Shown here: positions 43,912 through 56,240 of the stretch, in pieces
Position numbering within the stretch: position 1 is the stretch's first letter
Layout: each line of letters starts with the position of its first letter
The notes under the pieces: model-generated
Database searches by the model: none
Told to the model about the DNA's origin: nothing
The model's input: only the letters and a program-made list of their open reading frames with translations
Translations under genes and position numbers: made by a program
DNA from: Isoetes taiwanensis
Taxonomy: Eukaryota; Streptophyta; Lycopodiopsida; Isoetales; Isoetaceae
Length of the DNA: 64,000 nucleotides
Assembly (NCBI GenBank): GCA_021234155.1
Contig: JAJEKV010000001.1
Location: 929,927-993,926 of the forward strand
Direction of reading: 5' to 3'

Positions 43912-45510
43912 TCTTAACTCAAGAGGAAAGGGAAAAGGAAAAGGAAAGAGAAATGGCAGCGAAAGGTAAAAAGCACTTTAAAAAGGAAAAGAAGGAAAAG
44001 GGAAAAAGAGCACCTAAAAAGGGAAAAGGTTAAAAGGGAGAAAGAAAGGAAAAAGCACACTATGAAAGGAGAAACAGGGAATAGGTAAAAGGGAAGGGAA
44101 AAGGGTTTATGAAAAGGGTCGAGAAGGAAAGGAAAAGGAAAAGGAAAATAAAGGGAAAATAAAGGAGGACGAGGGAGCAAAAGGACAACGGAAATGGGGA
44201 AGAGAAAAAATGGGAAAAGAAGAAAAAGGCGCTGCGCGATGCAAAAAGGGAAGAGAAAAGGAAGGGAAAAGGGAAAGGAGAAGGAAAAGAAAAAGGTAGG
44301 AACTAAGCGCGGGAAGGAAAAGGCATAAAAAAATAGAAGAGTGGAATGAAGGGAAAAAAAGGGAAGAGAAAGGTGAAAAAAAAGGAAGGCAATGAAAAAG
44401 GAAAGGGAAAAGAACAAAGGAGGAAAAGGCAAAGCAAAAAAAGGCACAAAAATAAAGGGAAGTGAAAAAAGCACCTAAAAAAACCCAGAAGAAAAAAAAA
44501 AAAGGTGGGGAAGGATATGGGGAAAAGAAAGGAGACGAAAAGTTGAAATGGCCACCAGAAAAAGGGAAGTGGAAAAGGTGGGGAAAGAAAAAAAAATGAA
44601 GGAAATGACACAAAAAAAGGGGAAGAGAAAAGGGAGGGAAAAAGGGAAAGGAAGGGAAAAGAAAAAAGGGAGGGGAAGCCAGGAAGGTAAGAAAAAAAGG
44701 CATAGAGAAAATTAGAAGAGAAATGGGGAAAAGAGAAGGAAAAAATGAAGAGGGAAAGTGCGAGGAAAAGGAGAAAAAGTGGAAGGTACAAAAAAAAAGC
44801 AGAAACAAAGAATAAAGGGATGGGTATGGCTAAAAAAACAAAAATAAAGGAAGGGAAACAAAGGCACCTGAAAAAAGAAGAAAAAGGAAAGGGATGGGAA
44901 AAGGGAAAAGAGAAAAAAGAAAAGGAAAAGGAAAACCCTTGGTGAGGAAGAGGGGGGAAATGAAGGGAAAAAAGCGGAAGGAGGGAGAGAGGAAGGGGAA
45001 AAAGGCCATCGGAAAATGGAAGGGAAGGGAAAAGTAAAAGGAAGGGGAGGGAGGGGAGGGGAGGGGAGGGAGAAAAGAAAAAGGGAAAAAATGTAAAAAA
45101 GAAGGACTAAGGAAACCCGTGTGGAGTATGGAATAAAGGGAATGAGAGAAAAATAAGGTAAAATAGGATAAGAGGGGAGGGGACAAAGGAAGAGAAAACA
45201 AAAGCATAAATAGAAAAATAGGAAAGGGGAAGAAAAAAAAACGGAAAAAGGGGTGGAGGAAAGGGTGAAAGAGGAAAACAAAAAGTAAAGGCCACAAAAA
45301 TGAGAGAAAAGACAATATGAAAGTAGAAAAATAAAGACATTGAAGGTAAAACAACAAAAAAAAAAGGAAAAGGGAAGATGTTAGCATTTAGAATAGTGGA
45401 AAAGAAAAAAGGTAAACGGTGGAAAAAGAGGAGAAAGGAGGAAAACAGAAAATAAAAAATAAAATCATGGAAAAGAAAAAGGAAAAAGAAATAAGAAGGC
45501 AAAGTGAAAA
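43912..45510. repeat. 1.6-kb polypurine tract
   Basis: The plus strand is almost entirely A and G in GGAAAAGGAAAAGGGAAAG-like variants with rare pyrimidines. Long minus-strand ORFs (Phe/Ser/Leu/Pro-rich, up to 233 codons) and Lys/Glu-rich plus-strand ORFs are artefacts of this composition. The tract ends about 30 bp before a CACTA-like terminus. Such mirror-repeat-rich purine DNA can form triplexes, and it is also a common site of assembly error. Confidence 0.95.
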
Positions 45511-45541
45511 TGTGGCTAACTCTCTTTAATTGTGTGGATTT

Positions 45542-45580
45542 CACTACAAGAGGATGGGGTTATAGTGGCCAAATCGCTAG
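45542..45580 (+). mobile_element. Candidate CACTA terminal inverted repeat
   Basis: CACTACAAGAGGATGGGGTT followed by ATAGTGGCCAAA has the typical form of a plant CACTA end (CACTACAAGAA-type start, then a GTGGCC-like phrase). Orientation fits the 3' end of the minus-strand TNP2 element of copy 2, whose coding part starts at 58377. The opposite end is not in the window. Confidence 0.6.
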
Positions 45581-45599
45581 GTCAAGACATGTTAGCTCT

Positions 45600-46170
45600 T
45601 TATCACACAAAAGTGCTCCCCTCAGGTCATGGACATAGTGTCAAATATTGTATCAAAAGGAATAACATTTTCATAAGTTTATAATTTACTCTTTATGTGC
45701 ATTTGTTGCAACAACTTCTAAATAGTGTTGTTCCGGAAGTGCCAGGAAATCTTTTCTTGGGGAATTTGTAAATAAATCATTATTCAATATTATAACTAAT
45801 ACTTCGGATGGAATTGAAGGGAAATTCCATTCATAGATTTGAGACAATTTTAAATCGATTTTTAGCGCCGCATTCCGCTAAGGATAATGAGGAGTATTAA
45901 TAACTACATTACACAACTTAATATCATAGGAACAATGGCAATACCATTAACAATACTAACCAATGCTATGAATGTACTCAATTTGTTCACATAGGATCAT
46001 GCGTCAATGTCGCCTATCCTTATCATCATCAGATAAAATGTAAAGCCACACCAGATTGCTGAATGATCACTGCGATGTTCTCGTGAGCCTTCATCTTCAA
46101 TGTAATCCCCTATTATATCCATGAATGTCGACATTACGAATTGAATGGAGATCTGGTGCCATAATCGGTT
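45600..46170. other. No recognised gene
   Basis: AT-rich sequence just inside the putative CACTA terminus. No subterminal repeat array was recognised by eye. Confidence 0.45.
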
Positions 46171-46176
46171 TCATTA

Positions 46177-46990
46177 TCAATCCCATATCTCGAACTCGCC
46201 ACCGGTGATTCTAGAGGAACCCAGACAGCCATTATTACACTCAAAGGGAAACTCACCATGAAAATAACCATCTTCTTTATACACAAATTTTTGCCCTTCA
46301 CTATCAAGTATCATCTTCCGCCACGTAAGCGATCTTTCAAGAATCTCAACTTCACTTTCTTCCAATCTAACATCATATTCGTGATTGCGCAATAATGGCT
46401 CGCCATGATCACTCATCACCATCACCATCACCATCACTCATCACCATCACCATCACTATCACTATCACTATCACTCATCCTCATCCCCATCCCCATCATC
46501 CCTCATCCCTCATCCCCTTTCATCCCATTCCCATCACCTTCCTTCTATATTATCGCCATGATAAATCAATCACACGCTTCCTTTGGTCGACAATGTACAA
46601 CAATCCACCACTTTGAAGCTTCATTAGGATTTTCGAAATAAATATTCCGCTTCAACTCGATGGAAAGACAAATGGTTCTTTCATCTCTCGTGCAATACGC
46701 TTGAGGAATCTACTGAAATCCCGATGCATGACTTAAGTGTCTGCCACTCTCAGATATAACTTTGAACCGCCAGGCTTCAAGATATTCACATGGAAGTACG
46801 ATAGTCCACCCAATGATATCCAAGTATGGTTCCAACATAGTCAAGACATTTTCCCGTATGCTGCTGTCCTATTGCTAGATTGGCTTTTCTCACTCAAATT
46901 GTGCAAGAATGCCGTAATCGTCGTAACTCTATGTTTATCAACACTGCCACGCGAAGTGGTGTCCATATGCCCACATTGAAGTATGCTTAG
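46177..46990 (-). pseudogene. Unidentified coding trace
   Basis: The minus strand carries two coherent stretches: NVLTMLEPYLDIIGWTIVLP then CEYLEAWRFKV (about 46850-46750), and NHEYDVRLEESEVEILERSL, FVYKEDGYFHGEFPFECNNG (46390-46240). Stops and shifts break them. Between them lies the CACCAT/CACTAT microsatellite at 46410-46520. I do not recognise the protein. Its position, between a CACTA end and TNP2, would suit the second gene of a CACTA element. Confidence 0.35.
46410..46520. repeat. (TCACCA)n/(TCACTA)n microsatellite
   Basis: About 110 bp of CATCAC, TATCAC and CCCATC repeats. The His/Ser/Pro-rich ORFs over it are artefacts. Confidence 0.9.
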
Positions 46991-46999
46991 CCTAATATA

Positions 47000-47890
47000 A
47001 AAAATATTATTATAAGTAAAATGTCACTTAAAAATAAAACTAAGAAGGATCAAGATTTCATAATCACGACCTTCCTACAAGGGCAATCTCGCAATCATCA
47101 TCCGAGCATCACTTTGGTTCATCTTTTAGTTTCATCCATACGAGCCAACAACCAACAACATTCCAAGTAAAATCTAATCGGCCCTCGGATAACCTATCTT
47201 CTTTTAGCAACTTCACAAGTCCTCCATGGTTGTAAGCTTGCGATTATTAATGACAAATGTGTGCTTATTGGGTACAAGCATGCCATCGCCATGTTTCGCT
47301 TCTATTCCCTGTCTTGTAATACTGGACGGATCTCCCTCGGGTTCTTCCTTTTCCCATAATTTGCAATTCCATCAGATGGCATGAGTCATGGCATCATTTA
47401 GATGCTAAGTTTCCTCGTGACAAGATGTCCTCCACCATGCAGCCCTCCTATTACTAAATGAACTTTGAGCACCTTCATATAACTTCTAGAAAAAAACATC
47501 CACTGGCTAGGAGCAAGTCCAAAATCTAACTGGTCTCATTTGGGATGCATTAATAGATGTACCTCAGATGGGCACGCTATTTACTTACACTTAGAATTGG
47601 TTACAAATGTAATACCCACTTGCATAAATATATGTTTAGTTGTACCTCAGAGGGTCAAAACAACCTGTAAAATTCTTTTCAATGTCACAAAGCAAGGAAT
47701 GTCTTCCTCCTCCATATTTGATATCTCATCCACTTCAATTCCTTTGAAGACACCCATCTTGCAAATTCTAATCTAATCGGTATATATAATGCTCCCACTT
47801 GTGGGCTCAAGAAGTCCCCTATCACATGGTAGTATATGCAGAATGTGCATGAAGTATAATTAAATATGCTGTAACATAAATTATAAATGC
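47000..47890. other. No recognised gene
   Basis: Only short ORFs. The 47540-47776 plus-strand ORF shows no domain. Confidence 0.4.
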
Positions 47891-47891
47891 A

Positions 47892-47970
47892 GAGAGAGAG
47901 AGAGAGAGAGAGGAGGGAGGGAGGGAGGGAGGTGGAGGGAGGGAGAGGAGGGAGGGAGAGAGAGAGAGAA
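47892..47970. repeat. (GA)n / (GGGA)n microsatellite
   Basis: GA repeats pass into GAGGGAGG repeats and back. Strongly purine-biased. Confidence 0.95.
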
Positions 47971-48099
47971 AACGTGTTGTGTCTATTGGGGAGGCCTCCT
48001 GCGGCCTATTAGGACAAACAAAACCAATAATGTCATAAAACAATGATGAGTTTCCGAAGTCCTCATCTAGCTCATCAATTCTCAAAACTGTGATCTACA

Positions 48100-49385
48100 T
48101 CAACTGCTGAGATTCCTAGATATGTATCCTAATTTGTGCAACTCAATCGATACTTCCCTATGATGTCACCTAAGGATAAAGAATGAAGGGAGGTCTCATA
48201 CCTAATTCCATATTTTGCTCCTGAGTTCCTTGTAAGCACACAACATCGCAATGTATGATCTTCTATCTTCTACTTCTAGCTGTGGTCACATAATTTGTAA
48301 TATCTCAGATGTCTAGGTAATATGTGTTCCCATCTCCTACCACACCCAAGTGTGAGCTAAGTCTCATCCCTAAATTGCATGTCTCTTCAGATATATATTG
48401 TCTCGTATCTAGCTCCCATGTCAGTGGGTTGATATCTCCGCCTATACAAGATCATTTTGGTCTTTGGTTGCTTCCATTTTCCCATGCACTTTGCATTATC
48501 CATTGTCTCAACCGAAGTCCACTTGGATTATTTCCCTCCCACGATTCCCACTTTCCAAGCCACTTGCTACATCATGTAATGCTCTTTAACTCACCGGGAT
48601 AGAGCCTTTTAGTGATTCTTGAGTCATCCATCTAGCACCTTCTTGAGATATCAATGTAAAACACATCTCACAATTAAGCTTCCCTTCACTTCCACTAGCA
48701 TCATGGATATGGTGTTTGAGCTTTGACTCTCTAATTCTAGTCTCAAGAACTTCTTCAAGACCGCCCAATATCATCCCATAAATATTGTGGGAGACTTGGC
48801 CCCCAAATTCCTCATACATCCATAGCACCACACTCGTATTTGTGAGACTGAAAACAATTTTACCTTTTAAAATGCTATGACCAAAGATGTGGGATCTCCC
48901 AGACATGCTCTCGCGAATGCAAAGCTCGCTGCCCCCATCAATCCTCTCCGAGTGATACATGCTATTCCATCTATGGTTGCGGCTAAAAACAAGTCCTAAA
49001 TACTTATGTGAATCCTCTCACACATTTCAACTATATCCCTTTGTACCTGAAAACATTTTCAAGCCAACAACACACCGAATCATTATACCCTTGGTCTTGT
49101 CTAGGTTTACTTTGCATGCCCGCCTTTATCACGTAAACCCACCCCATCTAAGTAAGCTTTCTCAAGATGTGTTCTCTCGCTCTCGCAAAATACATGCACC
49201 ATCCCAAGATACATCAACAGTTAAAATTCACATACCCATGTATCTCCATGCCTCCCGACGCTTAGTATGTAAATATTCTTCGAATCCATCAACAAACATG
49301 CCAAACAATGTAGGTGATAATGGGCATCCCTGCTTTTACCCCTATATTACCTCTCATTAATCATGATAATCCTTTAGAATGGCTT
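48100..49385 (-). pseudogene. LINE reverse transcriptase, C-terminal half
   Basis: From the (GA)n tract downward the minus strand reads CPLSPT-like sequence (49330), VNLDKTKGIMIRC, HKYLGLVFSRNHRWN, IRESMSGRSHIFGHSILKGK and TNTSVVLWMYEEFGGQVSHN. The order is palm, then YLG, then the SVVLYGCE-type region of LINE RT. Frames shift several times and the catalytic YADD block is unreadable. The first part duplicates 1-106. Its 3' boundary lies between 47970 and 48300 and was not fixed. Confidence 0.7.
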
Positions 49386-49386
<1 letters not shown>

Positions 49387-49468
<82 letters not shown>

Positions 49469-49711
49469 TATTTTACGCCAGAGACACAAGATCCTCTAGG
49501 ATATATACGACGCCCCCTTCAAGGAGCAACTGTAGATGTATTTTTTACGTCAGAGTACGCTTCAGCATCCTTCTAGGATATAATGACCTCTTCAGTATAC
49601 CTCACCCCTACAAGCATACTGGGCCAAAGGTCCTAGGGATGTTAAGATCCTAGTGAGGTTCTCAAACTAGACTAATGTGCTAAAATTTTAGGACTAACCA
49701 CACGTAATCAA

Positions 49712-49761
<50 letters not shown>
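49387..49761. repeat. Two (GA)n tracts with 250-bp spacer
   Basis: Tracts at 49387-49466 and 49715-49761. The spacer holds the phrase ATGTATTTTACG(C/T)CAGAG twice (49467 and about 49535). Copy 1 has one tract and no spacer. Confidence 0.9.
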
Positions 49762-49765
<4 letters not shown>

Positions 49766-51795
49766 TTCAATAAGAAAAAATGAGCTAGCCTCTAAAAAAT
49801 TACACCAAGAAACCATGCCAATCATGTATCTTTAACCCCTGAGGATACCCTTCTTGTAAATGCCTTTGCAAAGAGGCCCCATATCCAGCTTGGGGTGACC
49901 TTGCTATTCTTTTGTTCACTTCCAACAAGCTGTTTCTTCCCTAAAACCCATGAGCCCCTCGCCTCCATGTTAAGGTTTTCCCTCAGCCTTTCCTCCCTCG
50001 AGCAGGGGCCAATACTTTTTTGACTTCTTCTCAGCCTTTGATCCATTCTGTACTCAGTTGATTCCCATTCTCCTCGCTAAATGATTCCATAGGAAATGAC
50101 TCCATTACTTTTTGAAGATGCGTAATCTATCAAGTAAATGAACCACCTCCAAGTCACCCAATATTCCAACCTGGCAAAATATGGATACCCTTTCATTCCG
50201 TGAGGAAATTCACATTTGCATCTCCATAACTTGTCGATAATCTTCATGGATTCATTGTCGCCAAGCATCCAACCAATCCCCGGTGTCCATCGCTTATTAT
50301 TTTGGTGTATCATCGCACTCCACGCATGATGGCCCTCATTGCGGCGACATTTCTTATGCCCAAACATACCAAAACAATCACTATTAGTTTTACAACAGCT
50401 TTTACATGAAACCACTATAAAAAAAAGAGATGTTTACCAAGTGGGTTAATGTGTGTTGAATAACCATTAATAGTTACATTATGTGTTCTTATGTATGATT
50501 TATCATCATCTCCCAGCCTTGTTATAATATTAAGCATCATGGTTCTTTGTGATAGTTTGTTTGGTTTTAGAAGTAGTGCTTCATTGCTCAGCTTTAAGTA
50601 TGTGTATTGATTAGCAAGGTCGTAAACCATTAATCTAATTCGATTTTGATTGTTTGTGTAACTTTAAAGTGTTTCTTTTCTAATGAAATTAGCTACCCAT
50701 TTCATATGAACTAGTTGTTTCCCTACAATAAAATGTTGCAGCGACATTATAGAACATGGACTAACTACCAATAGTTTTTGCATTAAGATAGCAATGTTTG
50801 TTAGCGTTGTAATTGACATTAGATTAGCTGAAACGCACAAGGTATTACGGTTGGAAACCACCGCCATTTCAAGTTATAAATCCATGATGAGTCCTCTATC
50901 ATATTGCTACTGTTTTGGTCCATGTAATTGTTTCATTTAGATTATGTCACAATTAAATGCCTATTTAATCATCATCATCAATATTCATGATTATCACCAT
51001 CTAATTCTAACGCTTTGTTCTTTTATTCAAAATAAATAAATATCTTCGCTAATTTATACTATGTGCAATAATTATCTTTTCTTTTGTTTTTCGGTTTTTT
51101 CATTGAGTTCTTCGCTCCTCACAACAATTGTGTTTTGTTTTCGGGAATCAACCCAAATAAGTTCATAAGGCATCCCCGCTTAGCTCTAAAGTCTAGTTAA
51201 GTTGAAATGACGTATTAAGCGTTCTAATGATCAAACAAATACCGGTATCTTTAAATCACTTCTTAAGTTGTCGTTATATAAGAACAAGATGTAAAGCCCA
51301 AGTAAGAATGAACACTTACTAGTATTATAGCGAAGATATATCGAGTGAAAGGCAACCGATATATCGATCTACTAGCAAGATCACAAGAAAACATCACCGA
51401 GGCCAAAGATAATTGGCGGAAAAAAAAATGCTTGAGAAGCTTGGGCAAGGGAATGCTTCGGAGAATCATGCAAGGCCTCAGAACCGCCACCCAAAAGAGG
51501 TAAAAAACATACGCACAAAGTAAGGTAAATTTGCCTACATACTTCGGGTGATAGAGGCAACGATTCAAAGATTCCAACCATTCTTGGCGACATCAACCAA
51601 GTGCGGAGAGAAAGTTAAAAGCAAAAATATAGAAAGTGCCGGGATTAGCAAGAAAAGAAAAGTAAGAGCAAAATGATGAACCCATGGAGGTAGAATCCCA
51701 GCATCCCTCATGCAGGCCGGTCAGCGAGCCGACGTGCGCATCCATGCGCCGCCTTTCGCCGCCTGATGAAAACTGTAAGGAACTCAGGAAGAACT

Positions 51796-53141
51796 TAAAA
51801 TAACCGCATTTGACGCAATTCCGAATCGAGTTCAGAGCCAGCCGGTTTCCAAAGCCAACCTGTGTTTACCAGCGAACTCCCCCGATCGCTTCAAGTGAAC
51901 CCGCCATCTGACGCATACCGCTACATCATTCCATCGTTCTGCTTAACTAACTCTGGTTAATAACCGGGTATGGAATCGACAAAGGCATTTATTAAGTAAG
52001 AGATGATTACCTTCGTTCGGGCCTAAGCCAACCTTAACGGGCATAGGGGCTTATGTCGATTGTGGGATATTTTCATCTCGCTCCGCCTGGGTGTTTAACC
52101 CACGGGCCGGGCTACATGTTCCTTTTCTTCCTCGACTGAATCCATCTCTAGATCTAAGCCGACACTTGAATCGAATGCATTTTCTACGTACCCAATAAGA
52201 GCAAAATTTGAGCTCAACCGAGGATACCTCGCTTGATTCTCTACCGATGTGGGTATTGCCCAATTCGTAGGATTTTCGTAGGAAAATTCTTTACGTGGGT
52301 TGGAATTAGTTAATGAAGAGTCGGATTTATTAAGGCCGGCCGGGCAATGGGCAGGGCGTAATCGAATCGTGGCATCAAGGAGGAGGAGGACTTAAGAGGT
52401 CAATCGGGCCAGTGGTCGTATGATCCGGGACGAAAATGGATGCTATATGGAAATTGGCAGAGCACACGATTAGATCTGGGCGTATATTCAAGTGGGATGC
52501 AACTGGTGAATGCATTACGCGCTACCATGGCGACGTATCACAAAGCCCTACCGCCTTCGCCCGCCACAAGGCTTAAAAATAACGAGAATCATCTCTCCAA
52601 ACGTAGCTTATTTTCCGCCGGTTTGAAGGTCGCAAGCCAATAAAAGCACAAGAAATTCCAAATTTCTCAAAACCGTTTTCCTCGCGGTCAAGAATCACTA
52701 CCACAACCATCACTTAAGATTCTCATCAACAAAGAATGCAAAATTAAACGATTTGTTGCAGATCTCAAGACTCATGAGAAGCACCGGCAAAGAAAATGGC
52801 GTGTTCTTGTAATCCACTTTTCCGTAAAAGATAAGCTTATTGGCGTATCATCGGACTACCGACATTGGCGGTTCGCCTAAGCCAACCCTAGGCTCACCGG
52901 GTCCTAATATCAGCTTTGACCGCCACCGACACTTAATCGGTCAGTCTCGGCCTTTGCTTAACCCCGGAAGAATAATGCCATCGCGAGCGCATTGGCGCCA
53001 TCGAACCGCTTCATGCCACGCCCTCGCGTTCGCCTCACGCGGTCCTGGTTCTCGCCTGGCGAGCTTTGGGTTCGGCCACGTAACCCGGCTATTGGCAAGT
53101 TGGATCTACCCCTCGAGCCAATAAAGTGGGCGAAAAATAAC
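51796..53141 (+). mobile_element. Pack-MULE with STOP1 fragment, copy 2
   Basis: Target duplications TAAAATAAC (51796-51804) and AAAAATAAC (53133-53141) enclose about 1328 bp. The terminal core is decayed (CCGAATCGAGTTC left). The palindromes are largely unreadable. The STOP1 piece (about 52430-52850) can only be followed at DNA level, with phrases such as AATAACGAGAATCATCTCTC and AAGACTCATGAGAAGCACCG. The insertion site equals that of copy 1. Confidence 0.7.
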
Positions 53142-53789
53142 GACAAATCAGAGCAACAAAAATTGCGCAAATAAGAAACTAGCTGTACCTCATGTGCCTG
53201 TGGACGCTTCCAAACTTCAATCGCTACAGAACAAAATACTAGAGTAATATTCTAATATTTACTCTAGGTAACCTCTCTTCAAAAACGAAAACAGGGTTTG
53301 TTTCAATAGCAGCTTATATCCTCATGGAAACTTCTTCTATTATTGAAACCACTTTGCTACCGGGATTGGTTGTCCATCGGATCCAAACTTAGCCTACCTA
53401 TGCTTTGTTTTAAATAGAAGAAAAGTAGCAATAACTTACGAGAAACCAATATGGAAAGAATGTAACTCAATATGCTAATTTAGAGACAAGATAGGAAACC
53501 TTTTGGAAAGCCTTCAAAAGCACAAAGAAAATAAAAGAGGAAGGATCTCAGCCTGCGCGACTCTCCCCGCTTTATTCTTACTCTTAGTCTCCAGATTCAC
53601 GGGCGCAGAGGCTAATATGGAGGTAAAGTGGAGAAGCCCTCATAAATGGATGATGATAGAGAAAGTACAGAGGGTAATACTAGCCTATAAATGTATTTAC
53701 CTACACTGGCCGCAAGGCAGATGACAACCAATCGTAATGTTTGAACCAAAAATACATCGTAGGTTTTGTGGATCAAATCACCTTGCAGT

Positions 53790-54150
53790 TGCCGAAACGT
53801 CATTTTCAGTGTTCCGTCTCCGTTCGCTGACCAGTTTACACCGCCTACTGGTCGCACCACGCACAGGCCGCTTCGCCAATCTCTCATGCCCGCCGCCACC
53901 CAGCCGTTCTTCCGGCCGCCAGCACAAACGTCCGGAACCCCAAACCAATATCAACACCAACCCGCCTGCCGGCCAGCCCGTCGACTCTGCCCTTCCGCCA
54001 CGCATGGGCTGCCGTCACGGTTCCAGCGTCAGCTCGGCATTCCAGATGCCAAACACCGTCCCCACACGGTCATCCGCCCATCCACCACAAACCGCTCAGT
54101 GAGAAATCCCTCCCACTCCCAGCCTGTTCACCAGCCCACACATCCTCACC
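53790..54150. other. GC-rich block foreign to the duplication
   Basis: About 360 bp rich in CCGCC, CCAGC and CCACACA phrases replaces roughly 680 bp of AT-rich sequence (4240-4900) found in copy 1. Both flanks match copy 1. All three plus-strand frames and one minus-strand frame are nearly open (Pro/Arg/Thr-rich), and none shows a recognisable domain. Origin unknown. Confidence 0.6.
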
Positions 54151-56240
54151 CTTTGTGCCGCATTTCCCAACAAAAATATATTCCTTAAAATCTAAACAAA
54201 GGGCTTAGCTTTTTACTCGTATAAGTGCAAAACCTACCATATTCTTTCATTATACATCCACAACTTGGGTAAACTTGTTATATTAATAACCTTTAAACCT
54301 TCTAAGGTTGCCATAGTTGAGTTTGCCAAAAGGCAACCCCTAACATATTCCCTCATTACAAATACACAACTTGAACCTTGTATTACCAACCAAATCCTTA
54401 ACACCCAAGATGCCTATTCTCAAGGATGCTTTTGAGCCCGCTTTGATGTTGGAAACCCCGAACATAATGCGCGCCCAACACCATAAGCAAAACAGATAAA
54501 TGTCAAGTTAAAGGCCACTTTGATTGACATTCAAAAATAAGATCTCTCTTACATCCTACTTCTTATTGCTCATTCTACCAATATTATATAATGAACCAAT
54601 TGTTTCTGGGATGCCATTATGCCAAACAAATACTATGGTATGTCCTCTAAAACACTTCAGTTGAGTTTTTCAGCAGTTTTGATAGTAATTGAAGACGGGG
54701 AAGACTGGTATGTTGGTGCAATTCTACCACCCGAACACTTCGAAATAGTGGGGCAATTATCTCGGCATTTAACGTAGTCCCGTGGATCATGCATCTTTGC
54801 CGCCATCGGGAGACCTCCACATCATCATGCCACATCACCAAATTGATGACTTTTACCATCCTAGTCATCCGAGTTTCCACATCACCCATATTTGACTTAA
54901 AGTTCAAAAAATCCTAGCAAGCAGGGTTTCACACAAGGCTAAGACATCACTATTAGGTACTGTGGATCCGGTAATGGCTCGCCTTGGCTAGTCACCTATT
55001 TTGGGGAACCTAGTTTAGGCACAAGATGCTGTGGCCATTCCACCATTGTAAGCCAAGTTGGGCACCAAGATGTATTAGCGTTGGATTGATACCAAGATTG
55101 GACATCATGACTTTTAATTAAATACAACGCATTCAATGTATTGAGCCATATCAAGGCTTAAAGCTAACTAGCTTATGGACCATATTATTAATCATAGTTT
55201 TTATCAAACCAATAATAGTTTTAATGAACTATTATATTATGCATGAAACACCTCATAAACCATAACTAGTTTTAATAAAACTTTCACTATCATATTTAAA
55301 ACCAACGCTCATAACCACTATCAATCCAAATAAAACCACTATGATATGTGGTTTTCCTCTATCAAATAAAATCATGCATAAAACCACATATATTATGGTT
55401 TTTTAGATGATCCGACATTGGTTAAATATAATAGTTTAATTTAGGCCCCTTGTGCAAGATATATTTGTTTTTAGATGTTTTGACTTATAAGACATTGCCG
55501 GGTCCCACAAGTTGGACATCATCAAATTATTAAAAATTCACTTGTTTGTAGTCCCGCAGTTGAATAATACTCAGTAAATTATAAGAATACAGTTCTCATT
55601 TTTATTTTTATTAAAAGTACATCATAAAAGTCCAAAATAAAAGTCATGAAGGACGATTAACATTCAATTTTAAGATAAAGATAATGCTACCGGGGACCAA
55701 AAATATATATAAAAGTTCATATGCACCCCTTTTATTGAAATATTCAAGTTCTTCCAAGAACTCAGTACCTTTTAGGTGGTTTTTTGTCATTCATATTTTT
55801 AAGGACACCCTAACATTCTTTACCCATCCACATTTCATGCTTGTTTACAAAGTATCCTTAGTCCATGAGAATATATAGTGGTATATAAGAATACTAGTTA
55901 AAATTTGATGAATAATTTTTGTCAACATGATATGGCAAGCTTTTAAAACCCCATCCATGCGGAGTAAATTATAATTTTATAATGGAATGTAAGTCATGTG
56001 GACTTTTGATATGTCATACATATGAACCCCCTGGTAAACACCATCAATCCCTAGGTTCTAGGTAGACGCCCCGATTCTTCATGCAAATATAGCCATCCCT
56101 TCCCTTCTATCTGCTTCATGAAGCTCCGATCCCAGGATTCTCATTTTCCATCATCCGCGGCTTCGATGCCTGCATGATGGGAATCCATAAATTCCGGGCT
56201 TAGTGTTAGCGACAGTGCATGCCTTAAGGCGAGGAATAAT

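Noticed and set aside
43914..45544. Long Phe/Ser/Pro/Leu-rich minus-strand ORFs that look like membrane proteins
   Set aside because: They result from the polypyrimidine strand lacking stop codons. No domain, no consistent frame.
46395..46641. Poly-His-like ORF
   Set aside because: Translation of the TCACCA microsatellite.
53766..54188. A real Pro-rich protein or bacterial gene
   Set aside because: Several overlapping frames are open and none has a recognisable domain; kept only as an anomalous block.
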